Origin: Sphagnum magellanicum | Taxonomy: Eukaryota; Streptophyta; Sphagnopsida; Sphagnales; Sphagnaceae | DNA: 64,000 bases | Assembly (NCBI GenBank): GCA_021904315.1 | Contig: CM038921.1 | Span: 14,662,146-14,726,145 of the forward strand | Direction of reading: 5' to 3' | In this document: one piece after another, positions 26,578 to 39,249 of the stretch | Layout: each line of letters starts with the position of its first letter | How positions within the stretch are numbered: the first letter of the stretch is position 1 | Notes under the pieces: generated by a model | What the model was told of the DNA's origin: nothing | The model's database searches: none | Seen by the model: only the letters and a program-made list of their open reading frames with translations | Translations under genes and position numbers: made by a program

Positions 26578-27902
26578 CTACTTATTCCACCAAAGAGTCA
26601 CATCCTTGCGTCGATGAATTTTCTTCTGCAACTGAAGCAACCCATAGAGAAGAGCTTCAGCTGTTGGAGGGCAACCAGGGACATAGATGTCAACAGGCAC
26701 AATGCGATCACAACCCCGAACAACTGAATATGAGTAATGGTAGTAGCCTCCTCCATTAGCACAGCTCCCCATTGATACTACCCACCGTGGCTCCGGCATC
26801 TGGTCATAAACTCTGGGGAAAATTGTCTCCAAAACCACAATTCAGATCATGAGAGATGCATCATCACTGACAGGTCAAATGCAGACAAAGGTTATGCTTA
26901 CAGCAATCTAGAAAATAAACCAAGTCATAAATCCAGCACATGTTTTAACAGAAGAAACCCTAACCACAACATTACACATGAGAAACACCTTCTTGCAAAC
27001 ACTTCCTTTCATGTAATTCTGAGAAACTAGGGTAGGCAAGGAATCATCAATCCAAGGATGCAATGCAAGGTGATTGGAAAACTGCAACTCAAACTGAGAG
27101 AGATTGTACATTTCTTAGACACATATACAATAATTTTTTATGTATGAAAACCAGAACAGAAACCAGCACGTTTTTTGAACAAGAACCCTAAAAAATACAA
27201 TCAGAAGAAGCCCTAACCACAAAAGAACCCTAAAAGATACAAACAGAAGAAGCCCTAACAACAAAAGAACCCTAAAAGATACAAACAGAAGAAACCCTAA
27301 TCACAAAAGAACCCTAAAAAATACAACCCGAAGAAACCCTAATCACCAAAAGAACCCTAAAAAATACAAACATCGCCCAGGAAAAATGCACGCAATCTCT
27401 CTGCTTCGTACATTCTGTGAACTTCAAAACGAGGGCAAACAGGAGACAATGCAAAAAAGAGATCGAAAGAGTTTCGGCCGGGGGGGGGGGAGGGTCGGTG
27501 TTGTTAAAAAGCTTCAGTGACATACTTGCGCAACGCGGGGGCCATCTTATTGGTAAGAGTTCCGGCGACGATCATGCAGTCAGATTGTCTGGGACTCGGC
27601 CTAAAAATGATACCAAACCTATCCAGATCGTAACGAGCCGCCCCGGTGTGCATCATCTCCACAGCACAGCAAGCCAAACCAAAGGTCATAGGCCATATGG
27701 AACCGGTACGCGCCCAGTTCATCAACGCATCCACCTTGGAGAGCACGTACTCCGCCCCTGGTCCACTACTGGAACCCCCTCGACTGGAGCTCGCCGTTGG
27801 CTCCAGCGTTGCCAAAGCTGGCACCGTGCTATGCAACAACCTGGTTGTCCATACCCTTGCCGCCGCCGCTGCCGCCGCCCTGGGCAGCAGCGACATGGCC
27901 AT
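26578..27902 (-). CDS. NDUFS7: NADH dehydrogenase [ubiquinone] iron-sulfur protein 7, mitochondrial (complex I PSST/20-kDa subunit)
   Basis: Two coding exons: 27902-27526 and 26812-26578. They join in phase 2 across a GTATGT...CCCCAG intron (27525-26813) and give 203 residues, near the usual plant size of about 218. This subunit of the complex I peripheral arm carries cluster N2, the last iron-sulfur centre before ubiquinone. The cluster cysteines are visible: the CC pair in [10 protein letters not shown], one in GSCANGG and one in [10 protein letters not shown]. The junction restores [13 protein letters not shown], and the protein ends in WWNK as in flowering plants. The N-terminus is Ala/Arg/Ser-rich ([13 protein letters not shown]), as expected of a mitochondrial transit peptide. 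I start at the Met at 27902 because the sequence from there fits a transit peptide. The frame stays open up to 28064, and a second Met lies two codons downstream at 27896. Confidence 0.97.
27181..27371. repeat. 42-bp minisatellite with teloboxes inside the NDUFS7 intron
   Basis: Copies begin with AAGAACCCTAAAA at 27181, 27223, 27265, 27307 and 27350, so the period is 42 bp (43 in the last). Each unit carries two ACCCTAA or GCCCTAA cores, which are telobox-like on this strand and TTAGGGT on the gene's sense strand. The rest of the 713-bp intron (26813-27180 and 27372-27525) holds nothing else notable except a run of 10 G near 27481-27490. Teloboxes near the starts of plant genes for translation and respiration are known regulatory motifs; a role here is inference. 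Confidence 0.9.
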
Positions 27903-29799
27903 CGCCGATCGCCTCTTGTCGTCCCGTGCTCGAATCTCGTCAAATGTCGCGCGCGTTGAGTGCGAGAGGACAGAGATGGGTGCCGCAGCGCACAGGATTC
28001 TCAAATAGTTACTTACTAGTAAGGCGGTTATGGGGCTATTTGGTAATGAATTTTTTTTTACCATTAAATAATAAATTGTCCTTTAAAAATCACTGAAAAT
28101 ATTAAATCGCTGAAAAAGATGCTTGTCAGTGGCACTTCCACAATTAGTAAGGTACCAATTTATTTATTTATAATTAAAAATTTGATGAGCTTGTTTTTTT
28201 TTTCTTTTTTAAAAAAAATTCACATTTCTTTTCTTTTACTAAAAATTTCTTTTAACAGGCCCCATATTCTTAAATTACCTTAAAAACATCAATACAAAAC
28301 AACATATCTTTACAAAATGAAATTTTAATTGTTATATAATTACTGAATTTCATTAAAATTTTGAAAATTCAAATTTATCATGACACAAAAACAATCTTTG
28401 AAAATGCTGAAAAAATCAACACCAAATGTTGAAAATTACAATCGAAATCATTCAAAATGTTGAAACTATGAAGACCATTGACTTTCAAATGTCACAAATA
28501 ATGTAAGAATTATGTCTCAAACTACAAAGAGTAAAAGTTCAATGCTCAAATTTTTAAACTTATCAAATATCCAAACTATGAAAGCTTATCAAATCAACCA
28601 AAATGTGGTGTCAAAATTCATCTCAAAATTATTAAAAATCTCAAAGTACCAAAGAACTTGAAGCTCAATGCTCAAATTATGAAGCCATCCTACCAGTGTG
28701 ATAGATCAAATCTAAAATCAAAAGCATATTATGTTGGCATTGAAGAAGAAAAAGAATTGCAACACAAATGTTAGCAATTTGAAATCAAGTTGTGTCAAGG
28801 TAATGCGTTATTTAATCATGTTGTTAATTATGATCGGAAAATTTTGAAGCTTGCTAAAACATGACTAAATGTGGTATTAACACTAACCACTCCCTATGGA
28901 GATCAGCCAAAAATTGTATCCAATTGTTCTTTGTGTTTAAAAAACTAGATTTCAAAACTCATTCCAAAACCCATCCTTAACATAAACAACAATTTTTTCT
29001 GGTTTAGGCACATGCACAACACATTTATCTTAAGAAGAATTATTGTAGCACTAAAGTTTAAAATAGGAATAACTTGTTCAAAAGTTGGAACATTATCAAG
29101 AATAGGAAAATTAGCAACTACATCACCTTGTCCACAATCATGATCACAAACTTAACATCTCATGACTTAGTAACAAAAATTGTGCAAAATTTGTACATTT
29201 CACACATTAATATCGTGCATTGAAAACACATTTGACATGTGGATTTATAAGAAAATACAAAATTTGTGTGACATTTGTTCATTCATAGATTTGTATTTCA
29301 TCAATCAACACATTTATCTATTTGTCAAATGTGTTTTCAATGCATGATATTCGTGTGTAAAATGTACAAACCTATGAATAAATGAACTTCACACAATTTT
29401 CATTATTAATTTGTCACATGTTTAATTTGTGAGTTTGATCGTACAAAACACAAAAATCACCAAAAAAAAACAAATTCAAGAAAAACACAAAATTAAAAAC
29501 AACAAATTGCTCCCCCAAAAAAAATAAAATTACATTTTTAATACAAGTTTTTATCCTCACTGAATGACTTGTGATAATGAAACAAATAACCATCTATAAA
29601 TTTGCCACTAACGATGTGTTGCAAAACCTTATCTTGCAATTTTTAAAAATTTTGGTTGTACTAATAAAACAATAAAAACTAATTAGTACCATGCAAATAA
29701 AAAATTGAAAAAATCAACAACACAAAACTTTAAAATTGTAACAAAATGGAAACTTGCAATTGAAGACTTCCTAGATGAAAAATATTTGAAACAATTAGA
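27903..29799. other. NDUFS7 upstream region, then AT-rich intergenic DNA
   Basis: About 100 bp upstream of the NDUFS7 start remain GC-rich and probably belong to the leader. I see no convincing TATA box or site II element. From about 28060 on the DNA is AT-rich. Near 29200-29400 two related phrases around TTTGACATGTGG and GTGTTTTCAATGCATGATA lie in opposite orientation, a loose inverted repeat of unknown origin. Confidence 0.4.
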
Positions 29800-31407
29800 C
29801 AAAATAGGAAAGGGAGAAGGATTGACTTCTTAAATGAAATTAAATCCTGATGCTTAGTGACTTCCATGCCAATATATTCCCTAGGAACTAAAACATCATC
29901 CCTGTAAGTGATACCAACCCTTCTACCTGTCTTGTTGGACTGTACATTATTTTAACTTTGAAAAAACAATAGTGAATTTATCCATTATGAAAAGTAGTTG
30001 GTTTTTACCAATTGGAGTAGTCATGAACCAAATGTCATCACATGGTTTCCACTTATGCTTAAAACCAAAGAACATTGGATCATATGGCCTAGGCTTACTA
30101 AAAGCCCAATTTGTGGGGCCTCTTTTTGCCATCTCCTAAAAAGTTCCAATGACATCAACAACAAGGTAATCAACAAGAGGCCAATGCTTATCAACGAAAC
30201 ATTTAGTCACGTCAATACACCAATTATTGAATGCACCTTGGAAAAATTGCAAAACACAACCAATAGCTAGTTACAAAATGCAAAAATCCTCAATATCAAC
30301 ATTCTTCAACTCTTGATAGCCTTAGATGAAAAAAATCTTGATGCAAAAGTTACCAAACCAAGTATTCAAGCTTGTTAATGATGATGGCTGACAAATTGTT
30401 TGCCCCAACATTTTCCAGATTCCTCCTCAATAAACAACACATTAAAGTTTTCATGGTTTTTCCTTGGCCTGACATTTGATGCATGAAACATTACCTCATC
30501 ACCAACAAGTTTCATTCATCAAAATCTAACATTAATGAAGATTGTTGAAGGGTGCAAAAGGAGCAATCCATGTTTCCACAACACATTGTCCGTATCTTTT
30601 TTGAATAAACTTTCTAATGGCTTTTATTAAAGACCAAATGTTGTAGGAAACAAAAATAGAAAATAAATAATAACTTGTGAATGTTGTAGCAAATGAAGCT
30701 ACATATTTAATGTAGAAACTTTCAAGAAATAAATGCAACTCATGAAACAAAAAATGTTTAGAAACAAAACAACTTGAGAAAATGTGAAAGCAAAAAAATA
30801 ACAAATCAAAATTAAATGCAAACTAGAATTGGATTTTTTACCTAATTAAAGGGTATAGAATTCAATCCTTTTTTGCAACTTGAAGAACAAACAAAGCAAG
30901 CATGTCTGCTAAATCCTTAATGGAATCTACATTTTCAAACAAATCCACAATAATGTTTTGTATTCTAAAGCCTTAAAAGTTCCTCCATTCATCAAACGCA
31001 TTCCTTGCCAACATCTTGACATGTTTACTTGTCCTTTTGTTGCTTTTGTTCACATTCTCCAACTCCTTATCAATTTCAAAAAACCAATTCATTACAACAT
31101 TATCAACAGGTTAAAAACCATGGGTAGAAACAACATCACAAATAACCTCAAAATGTAGATCAACTTCAAGAACTAGCTCATCAATACTTAAATGAAATGA
31201 AAGAACATCAAAATCATCAACACTCAAAAGAACCAAGGGATTACAAAAATAGGAGAACAAGGTAAAATTTGTTTCAGCAAAATTATGGGGAGATTGAACA
31301 AATGTTTTAGGGGATTGCAAATACAATCCATAGGCTTCAACTTTTGCCCATGTGAAATCAACCTCATCAACACCGTCAAAGTAAGAAAATGGCATAACAA
31401 ATGTCAA
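29800..31407 (-). mobile_element. Relic resembling a Crypton-type (DUF3504-like) tyrosine recombinase
   Basis: Minus-strand protein-like segments occur in a sensible order. A block ending in LARNAFDEWRNF lies at about 31002-30976, and DLADMLACFVLQVAKKD at about 30917-30867. KAIRKFIQKRYGQ follows near 30600. FKHKWKPCDDIW and MTTPIGKN lie at about 30065-29997, and NKTGRRVGITYRDDVLVPRE with MEVTKH at about 29938-29852. The first part resembles the N-terminal helical domain, and the last two the catalytic part, of eukaryotic DUF3504/Crypton-like recombinases. The region between the first two and the third block looks intron-like (a GTAAAAAATCC donor near 30840). It is broken. The family call rests on remembered motif style, not alignment. 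Confidence 0.4.
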
Positions 31408-33775
31408 TGTAAAGCACCAAAGTCAATAAAAAGATAAGAATGTAAATCAATAGACTAGTTAATTACAACCAAACTTGACAATCCCAAAATAAAATTGATG
31501 GAAGTTTCAATAAAAAGATTTAAAATATCATTGAAACAATATTTCTTCAAAGTAGGCTTATCAATGAATGACATTGTTACAAAAACACAAAAAGCGACAC
31601 AAAAAAATGAATATAAATCTATAGACAAAACTCCAATCGACGAGAACTTGAAAGTAAAAAGAATATGGATAAGAATATTTACAAGCCAATTGAACCAATG
31701 TTGGTGCAAAATAAACACATATTTTTTTCTAAATGTTACACAAATAAGTACAAATGCAAAATTGTTAAAAAAGAAACAACGATGTATCCATAACATCTTG
31801 TTACAAGACAATGAATAAAATCAACAAGAAATAACAAAAGGGAAGAGAAAGAGAAGATGTTGCAAGTAATGTTGTTATAACCAAACAAATTCTTGCAAAT
31901 CAATGAAGGTGGGAGAAAGATGCAAATTGATGATGAAAGGAAATCAACTTCTCAATTTTCAATGTTGCTTGAAAAAAAAAATAGCAAAAAATCTTGCAAA
32001 TTGCAAGGACGAAGAAAAAAAAAACATCAATTCTAACATACAAAGCACAAGATGAAAAAAACATTGTTCCAACAAAGATTAGATGAAGCATATAAGATGA
32101 AGAAAATATTATCCTATGAAAAAATTGTTCCAACAAACATGGCTAGCACATGGGTTCCATTTTTTTTGGCAAAATGAAAATAATGAAAATAATGATATTT
32201 TTTCACATTCCCTTTTATTGAAAAATAATTTCCAATTTTTTTTTAAAAAATTGAAATACTTTTGCCAAATTTGAACTTTGATTCTAATTTGGTAACATTT
32301 TATTAATTGGTTTAAAAACTATTTAGATATGTTCTAAAAATGTATTATCATTTAATGCTATTTTTTTCTTGGGATGTTAGCCAATGATGCAACATCATAG
32401 AATTGGAAAAAATATGGTTGGTTGTTTGAATTGTTTTTCTTAGTTATAGTGAATGAAATAATTGTTAAATGTGTAATAAGGTTTGGTAGGTTTGTGAGAA
32501 TTTTAGAGAATCAATGGAAATGTTAGAAAGGGACCATTTATTTCAATGTTTAGTAGAATAAGGTTGTGCATAGGCTTAAAATTTTAAGGCCAATGGGATT
32601 ATTGGATTTGGAGGTTTAAATTATTTTTCTTAATTATTCAGAGGGAACTAATAATCAATGTGTAATAACTATTTAGAATATCTAGCACATTATTTGTGCA
32701 CTTTGTTTTTTTCCTTCTAAGGATTATAACTACTACCTAGTATCGCATGTGGCATGGAGAACTTATTGTTTAGTTACAAAATATACACATTTTAAAACTG
32801 TGAAACAAGGTCAAATTAATAATTGAATTGTGTCCTACAACCTACATGCATTTTGGAGGAATCAAATATGGAAAAAAAGTTATTATAAATACAAAAGTGA
32901 GGGGAATTTGGCTTGTTGAATTTGATTGAATTTGTTAGTGACAAAGTTATCTTTTATTGTGTGAAAACACAATTTTCCTAAAGGCTTGATTTTGTTATTT
33001 TTCTTGAGTTTATAATGATAAATAATATTCAAATTTTAATAACTCCCCCACTATAGGTCTAAAAATGACCAATTCGTTTTGATGGACCCATTACATATGG
33101 AGGGCCTTCCAAGTGTGCCAAGATTACACTTAAAATTTCCCTAAAAAATAAAGCTTTGATTTTCAATAAAATTTTATAAATGAAAATGCTCAAAACTTGA
33201 TAATGCTTGTGTTGAAAGTCGAAAGGTTTAAATATTGGAAAAGTCACCTTGTGTAGCACTATTCATTGAAGGGTTTCCAATAGTTCCAAAAACAAGCCAT
33301 TGTAGGTGGAGAGATTGCAATGTGACAAAACAAGCAAACCAAACAAGTAGCTAATGATGTAATGTCTCTACCCTAGCATGCACGAATGTTATTGTCATTG
33401 TCAAGTTAGACAAGGTATATAGTATATAGCCATGTTGGGTGCTTATTAAAATTTATTACATATATCAATTGGTTATCAACCTTTGTATATAACCACTTAC
33501 TGAATGGGGATGAAAATTTCAAATAACAACTTTCTATAACTTTTAGTTTTTTGATGAAAACTAATGGTTTTTTGAGGTTTTGAAACTTGGAGTAAATGGT
33601 TTTTTGATACCAATTTGTTGTCAAAAAATTGAAAGCAACAATTTTTTAATTTAAAAATTATTGAAGAATTGGAACTAATGGTTACTCAAAAAACCAAAAT
33701 AACCACCAAACACTTAGATTTTTAACATCTCACCACTATTTGGTTTTGTCATTGTTGTTGATGACTTTTGGAGGA
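31408..33775. other. AT-rich intergenic stretch
   Basis: No gene is supported. ORFs of 107-118 codons on opposite strands at 31455-31818 mirror each other and lack motifs. The first few hundred bases may be intronic sequence of the recombinase relic. Confidence 0.4.
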
Positions 33776-35694
33776 CTAGTTTTTTTTACTTATGTGATTA
33801 TTGTGGGACATTATTTGGGAGTTTTTATGCAAAATATATTGGTTTATGGTTGGTCCAATAATATAATAAGCTTTGACAACTCTTGACATACATCGTCGAA
33901 TGGGGGCTTTTGTTGACACAAGATCAATATGAGAGTGATAAATTGTTGTGATTTCTTTTTCCCAAAGTTCCATTGAGTAATAGTCCAAATAAGTTTGAAG
34001 TTCGTTTGGTTGTGTTGAATTTTGATCAAACATATCAATATTGAAATCACCAATTATTACTATTGGACAAGAAGTTGGCACTACATCCAAGAATTTTTGA
34101 AGGTGAACCAAGAACATTGAAAAGTTTAATGTTAAATATTTGTATATTGCTATTACATGAATGGTTTTTCTTGTATTTACATTGATTGTTGCTATAAACA
34201 TTCAATTCCCAAAGATGTGAATGTCTCATGTGATGATAACGTGGTGAAATTGTCATATATAATCATTGTACCATTTCATTCATTCACACTTATTGTTGAA
34301 AGAGTTGTATTAATGTCAAAGATGTAATATTTGAGATGTATTTGCATTGAAATGTGTTTCAATGAAACATAATATATGAGATGGTTTGAGATTGTAATCC
34401 AAAAGAATATCATCTATGTGTAAAGGTAAATCACTTAGTATTGAGATAATGAATAAATACATGTAAGTTGCAAAATGTATGTCATTCGGGGACGAATACA
34501 TCCCAACATGTGGTTGTTTATAAACAATGCATTTATGTGGTAACGCTTGGATCAATTTGAGAAAAATCATATATAAAAGTTGAAAAAGATAAAGATTTTT
34601 TTTGTTCTTAACAAGAAAATACTTATATGTCAACCCATGTTTATACACACTAGTAGGGTTGAAAGCCAAATAATCAAGTGTTAATCCTTGTGTTTGATGT
34701 ATAGTGTGTGCTACAACCAATTGAATTGAAATTGTGTTTTTGTTATAATATGGGGAAGAAATTAACCAATTTGGATATGTTTTGATATGGATTATATTAG
34801 TGTCCATGTAGGATGTCTTTCAATTTCGTACAAGTGTGCATTCTTTGTTCTTGTGAACTAATCACATTTAGGATTTAAAAACGAAATCCATATGATTTTT
34901 TGTGAATTAAGTAATTTAGTTGAACCTTGGAATATTCCATTTGCACAGTTTACTATACCATCATGTGTTGCATAATTACAAGCACAAAGTTCAACCAACA
35001 TGGTAATCTTTACCTACAATTCTAATTGCAAGTTAGTTGTGAAATTTGTATCATTTTGCAATTGAAATGATTGAGGACATGTATCATGATGTTTTTCTTG
35101 TGCACACAATATGTAAACATCGCCATCAATTTGGAATAAAATTGATTCATCATGTTTTAACCTTGCTTCATTTGTATAAAATAAATATGGGAATTATGAA
35201 TCATTGGTGTTGTACAAATTTTTTGATTATTTATGGTACCTACATCAATTTGTGACTAGGTAGTAGTTTGAAAGTGATTTAAGATATTAATGAATAGTTT
35301 ATCACTTGTTTCAATTCAATACACTTGAGATTTTCCAATCAAAAGATTTTAGCTAAACTATCAATGTTATTTGTATTACTTTTGAAAATTCATACATCAC
35401 AAATTGGTTGAACTTGATAAAAATTGCTAATGATAACGACATCAATATTTCCAAAGAATGTTATGTGAATGCGTTTAATTTATCTTAATTGAAGGTCAAC
35501 AAATTTCAATATTTTTTCCTTATTAATGAAATTTCATTTAACACTATCAATTGTAATTGGTCATATTTTTTAACGAAATTATCTAATCATTTTGAACTCA
35601 AGGATGGTAAATTTTTACAATTAAAAGGTATAAAAAGTCTTGAATGAATTGTGACTCCATCAATATGAAATGTTTTTTTTTCTAGTGTATGCAA

Positions 35695-36393
35695 GGGTGA
35701 ATGCACTTTAAGGTGACATAAAGTGGCACATGTGGTGTCCATAGTTTTTTAATGTGAATATTTGATGTTTTGGGAATGCAAATTAATTTGAAAGTACGAG
35801 GCAAGAAGAATATTTAAACCCTAAACTTACAAGTTTTCAAATTATGACGCATACCGCAATTTGATCAATTAAAGGAAAAGTTAGAAGCAAAAACATGGGT
35901 TTTAAAAAAAAACATTAATTGGCAGATGTTATGTTGGGTAATAATGTCACTTTTTACAAGACAACATTTATTAATTTTTCCATTTTAATAAATTATGGAC
36001 TTTAAATTATTGGTCATCTCACATCATCCTAATAAATTAAAATATTAAATTTGATTGGAAACCCTTATTTTAACATTACAATAGCTTCACAATCATATTA
36101 GGAATAAAAATTCAATAATTAAAACAAGTTTACTATGTAATAAAAGTCCATAAAACTTTTTATGGACTATGACAAAAATCTTACATCACTTGAAAAGTCC
36201 ACCTTGTAATGAAATGATGGCATTTTATGTTCAATTTTCTTAATTTGATTTTTTTAATGTTATAGTTTAATTAAATGAGTCATTTAAAAAATTCAATTAA
36301 ACTTCAACACATATTATACCAAACTTAAAGGTACCCAATAAAAATTGCCCTTGTAACACCAAAAAATGGAATGTCTAATGTGCAACTGCCCAC
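35695..36393. mobile_element. Short TIR element inserted in the Helentron helicase
   Basis: About 700 bp of non-coding AT-rich DNA separates two adjoining parts of the Pif1 frame: NPSKK (above 36395) and the AYT...FHIDG text (below 35694). The left end GGGTGAATGCAC, followed by GGTGAC and AAGTGGCACAT, closely resembles the inverted right end of the 15588-16373 element. The right end read in reverse is GTGGGCAGTTGCAC and is more diverged. Flanking triplets are CAA and CAT, so the target duplication is imperfect. The PIF/Harbinger-like class is inferred from the family. Confidence 0.6.
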
Positions 36394-37010
36394 CATGAAA
36401 AAAAAATTTCTTGGAAGGATTTGATTGAAGGTGTCTATTGTAAAAATGTAATAAACTTTGAATTACAAACATTAATGTGAATTTTTTACATGTATCAACA
36501 CCTCTAGTAATGAACAAATGTATCGGTTCATTTAAATTTTATTTTTTCCCATACACGACATCATCAAATATAAAATATTGTTCATTATTCACTTTTGGAA
36601 ATAACAAGTAAAACTCTTTGTAGGCATAATTTAATTATTTGCGTCAATATTACTTGAGTCATGAATAGTGGAATCACCTACGTGTGGCTTAATAACATAC
36701 TCACTATTAATATTACATGGTTCCACTCCTGTACAACCAATAACAATTTGTGGTGGAGATCCAATGTTTACATTACAAAATTTATCCATCCATATGTTTG
36801 TGTTATTTCTTGTTGTTAATTCAAAGGCTTGTGATTTTATGTGCATTGTTATTTATAAAAATATATTTTATTTTTTTCACTAAATTGATTTGTGTTTGAT
36901 GCATATTATATGTTTTATGCCATATGGAATAATTTTGTTTAAGGTTATTTTCATTATAACAAAATGGAACAAAAAATAATGATTGTTCCTTATAGTAGTT
37001 TTTTGGGTCA

Positions 37011-39249
37011 CACTAGAAGAAATTTGAAAATGAACAATTGAATTTGTGATTCATTTATAGTTGTAATGGACACATGTGATTAAAAATAACGTAGTTGTTT
37101 TGGACAAGTGCCATAAAATAGTTAGTCACAAAAGACATGATATAGCCATGAAGTTGAAAGTGTAGTTGTAAACCTTATGATTAGACCCAAATTTCTCATC
37201 TATTGCCATAGATGATCCTTAGTATGACGTGGAACCCCAATTTGCGACTATATTTGTGATTACATTTGGAATAATTGCATGCTACCAAATGTGCCATTGA
37301 TGGGTGGTTAGGATTTAACCATGTGGTAATTTAAAAAATTAATGGCCATAAAACATGTGATAATTTTCCATTTGTTCAAAAAAGATATATTATAATTATA
37401 GTAATTAATCATAATCTATCCTAAGCTAAACTATAATAGGCAACCTATTCTAAGCTAGGCTAGGGTAGAATAGTTTAACTAACATAGGCTAAGTAGGTGG
37501 GTAAAATCCTATTTATTTTGTTGGGGACAAGCCTTTTGATTGGTTCATCCCAAATGGCATATGCACTATGTTTATAGTGCATACCATGAATCTAGTCCAT
37601 TCCTTCACCTACTTATATACTTTACAAGTTGAGACAATTCTAATGAAAGGGAAACACTACAACACTACAACACTATCACATCCTTTGTCCCATACAAAAA
37701 CATTATCAATATCCACACAATAAAATACCTACAATTTAACTTAACTATTTACTACCTACTACTTATTACTACCTATCCTACTTATCATATACTACCTAGG
37801 CTATTTATTTATTATCTACTACCTAGCCTACCAAATAAATTAATATCCTAACCTACATTTAATAAACTAATTGTTTAACATAGCTAATTAATTAATCAAT
37901 TAATACAAAAACACTATGACATATCTACAAAATAAAATACCTTTTGGTTAACATATAACCTACCTACATATGACCTACTAGTAGCTATCCTACTTATTTC
38001 ATACTACCTATGTTACATACCTACTCTCTATTACCTAACCTACCTAATAAATTATCTACCTAACCTACATTTAATAAATAAATCGTTTAACATAGTTAAT
38101 TAATTAATTAATTGATACAAAAACATTATGACAATTATTCACAAAATAAAATACCTTTTACTTAGCTTACCTACCTACTTATTGCCTACTAGTGCTTATC
38201 CTATTTATTACATACCTACTATCTACTACCTAGCCTACCTAATAAATTAATTTTTTAACATAACTAGTTATTTTATCAATTAATACGAAAACATTATAAC
38301 ATATCCACCAAATAAAATACCTCTTGCTTAGCTTACCTACCTACCTACTACCTGCTAATACTTATCCTACTTATTACATACTACCCAACCTAACTAATTA
38401 ATTGATTAAGTACCTAACCTAATTAATTAATTAATATGAAAACATGATCATATATTCACACAATAAACTAATAAACCTACCTACTACTTATCCTACTTAC
38501 TATCCACTACCTAGTTTACTAATTAATTAATGACCTAGCCTACCAATTACCTACCTAATTTACCTAGTTTAATTAGGTCTAACCTTCATAACCTAACCTA
38601 TTAGCTACACTTAATGAATTAGCCTACTATTAGCTATAGATAACTTAGGCCAATTAATTAAGTATGCAAGCTAGGCTAGGCTACCAATGTACATAAGCAC
38701 AATTACTTTAGTGTAACCTATTAAACTTAGTTAGCTTACTTTACCAACTAGGTTATAATAGCCTTTTCTAGCAAACTATTAGTTATTATATATTATATCA
38801 TGGAAGAGCCATGGATAATTGCAAAGAAGACCCATGGATGGGTAAATTGAAGGAATAATAATCTAATTGAAATAACAAAGTTTGCCATATGTGGTTTATG
38901 TTTCTTTATTCATATGGTAGAATAAATTATTATAGTTGAAAAACCTTTCATTTGTAGTTGCAACAATAACTTCCTTATCATCCATCAATGAATGTAATCA
39001 AAATTGGATGACATTGTTCACTTTTCATCTACATTTTCAATGAAAATCATATTAGTTGTAAGTTGTAGTCGCATCTACAACCAAAATTTGGTTCAACCTT
39101 TCTTGTAGTTGCATATGCAACTACAACAAGTTGCAACTACATGGACACTTAAGACTAACACACTATTAGTTGTAAAATCAATTGGTTTGGACATTAGTCG
39201 CATAATAGTCGCAAAAAAAAGGGTAGAATGGACAACATTTCTTCTAGTG
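37011..39249. mobile_element. Complete non-autonomous CACTA (En/Spm) element, TSD TCA
   Basis: Both ends read CACTAGAAGAAAT (13 of 13 identical when inverted). TCA flanks both sides at 37008-37010 and 39250-39252. Subterminal regions carry many TAGTTGTA, TAGTTGCA and TAGTCGCA motifs in both orientations, as expected of CACTA transposase-binding repeats. The 2,239-bp interior has no transposase and is largely a tandem array. The insertion lies inside the Helentron frame: minus-strand codons ending ...GAGCATTGTGA continue after the element as TGACCCAAAA, sharing the duplicated triplet. It must therefore be younger than the Helentron. Confidence 0.93.
37693..38560. repeat. Tandem array of 150-212 bp units inside the CACTA element
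   Basis: A phrase like TACAAAAACATTATGACATA followed by AAATAAAATACCTTTTG recurs at 37693, 37904, 38116, 38284 and 38435 (spacings 211, 212, 168, 151). Between these anchors the DNA is dominated by CTAC/CCTA tetramers and TTAATTAA. The shortening spacing suggests unequal exchange or internal deletion. Confidence 0.85.

Noticed and set aside
27417-28096. Plus-strand ORFs of up to 180 codons
   Set aside because: They are antisense to the GC-rich first exon of NDUFS7, which has a clear protein match.
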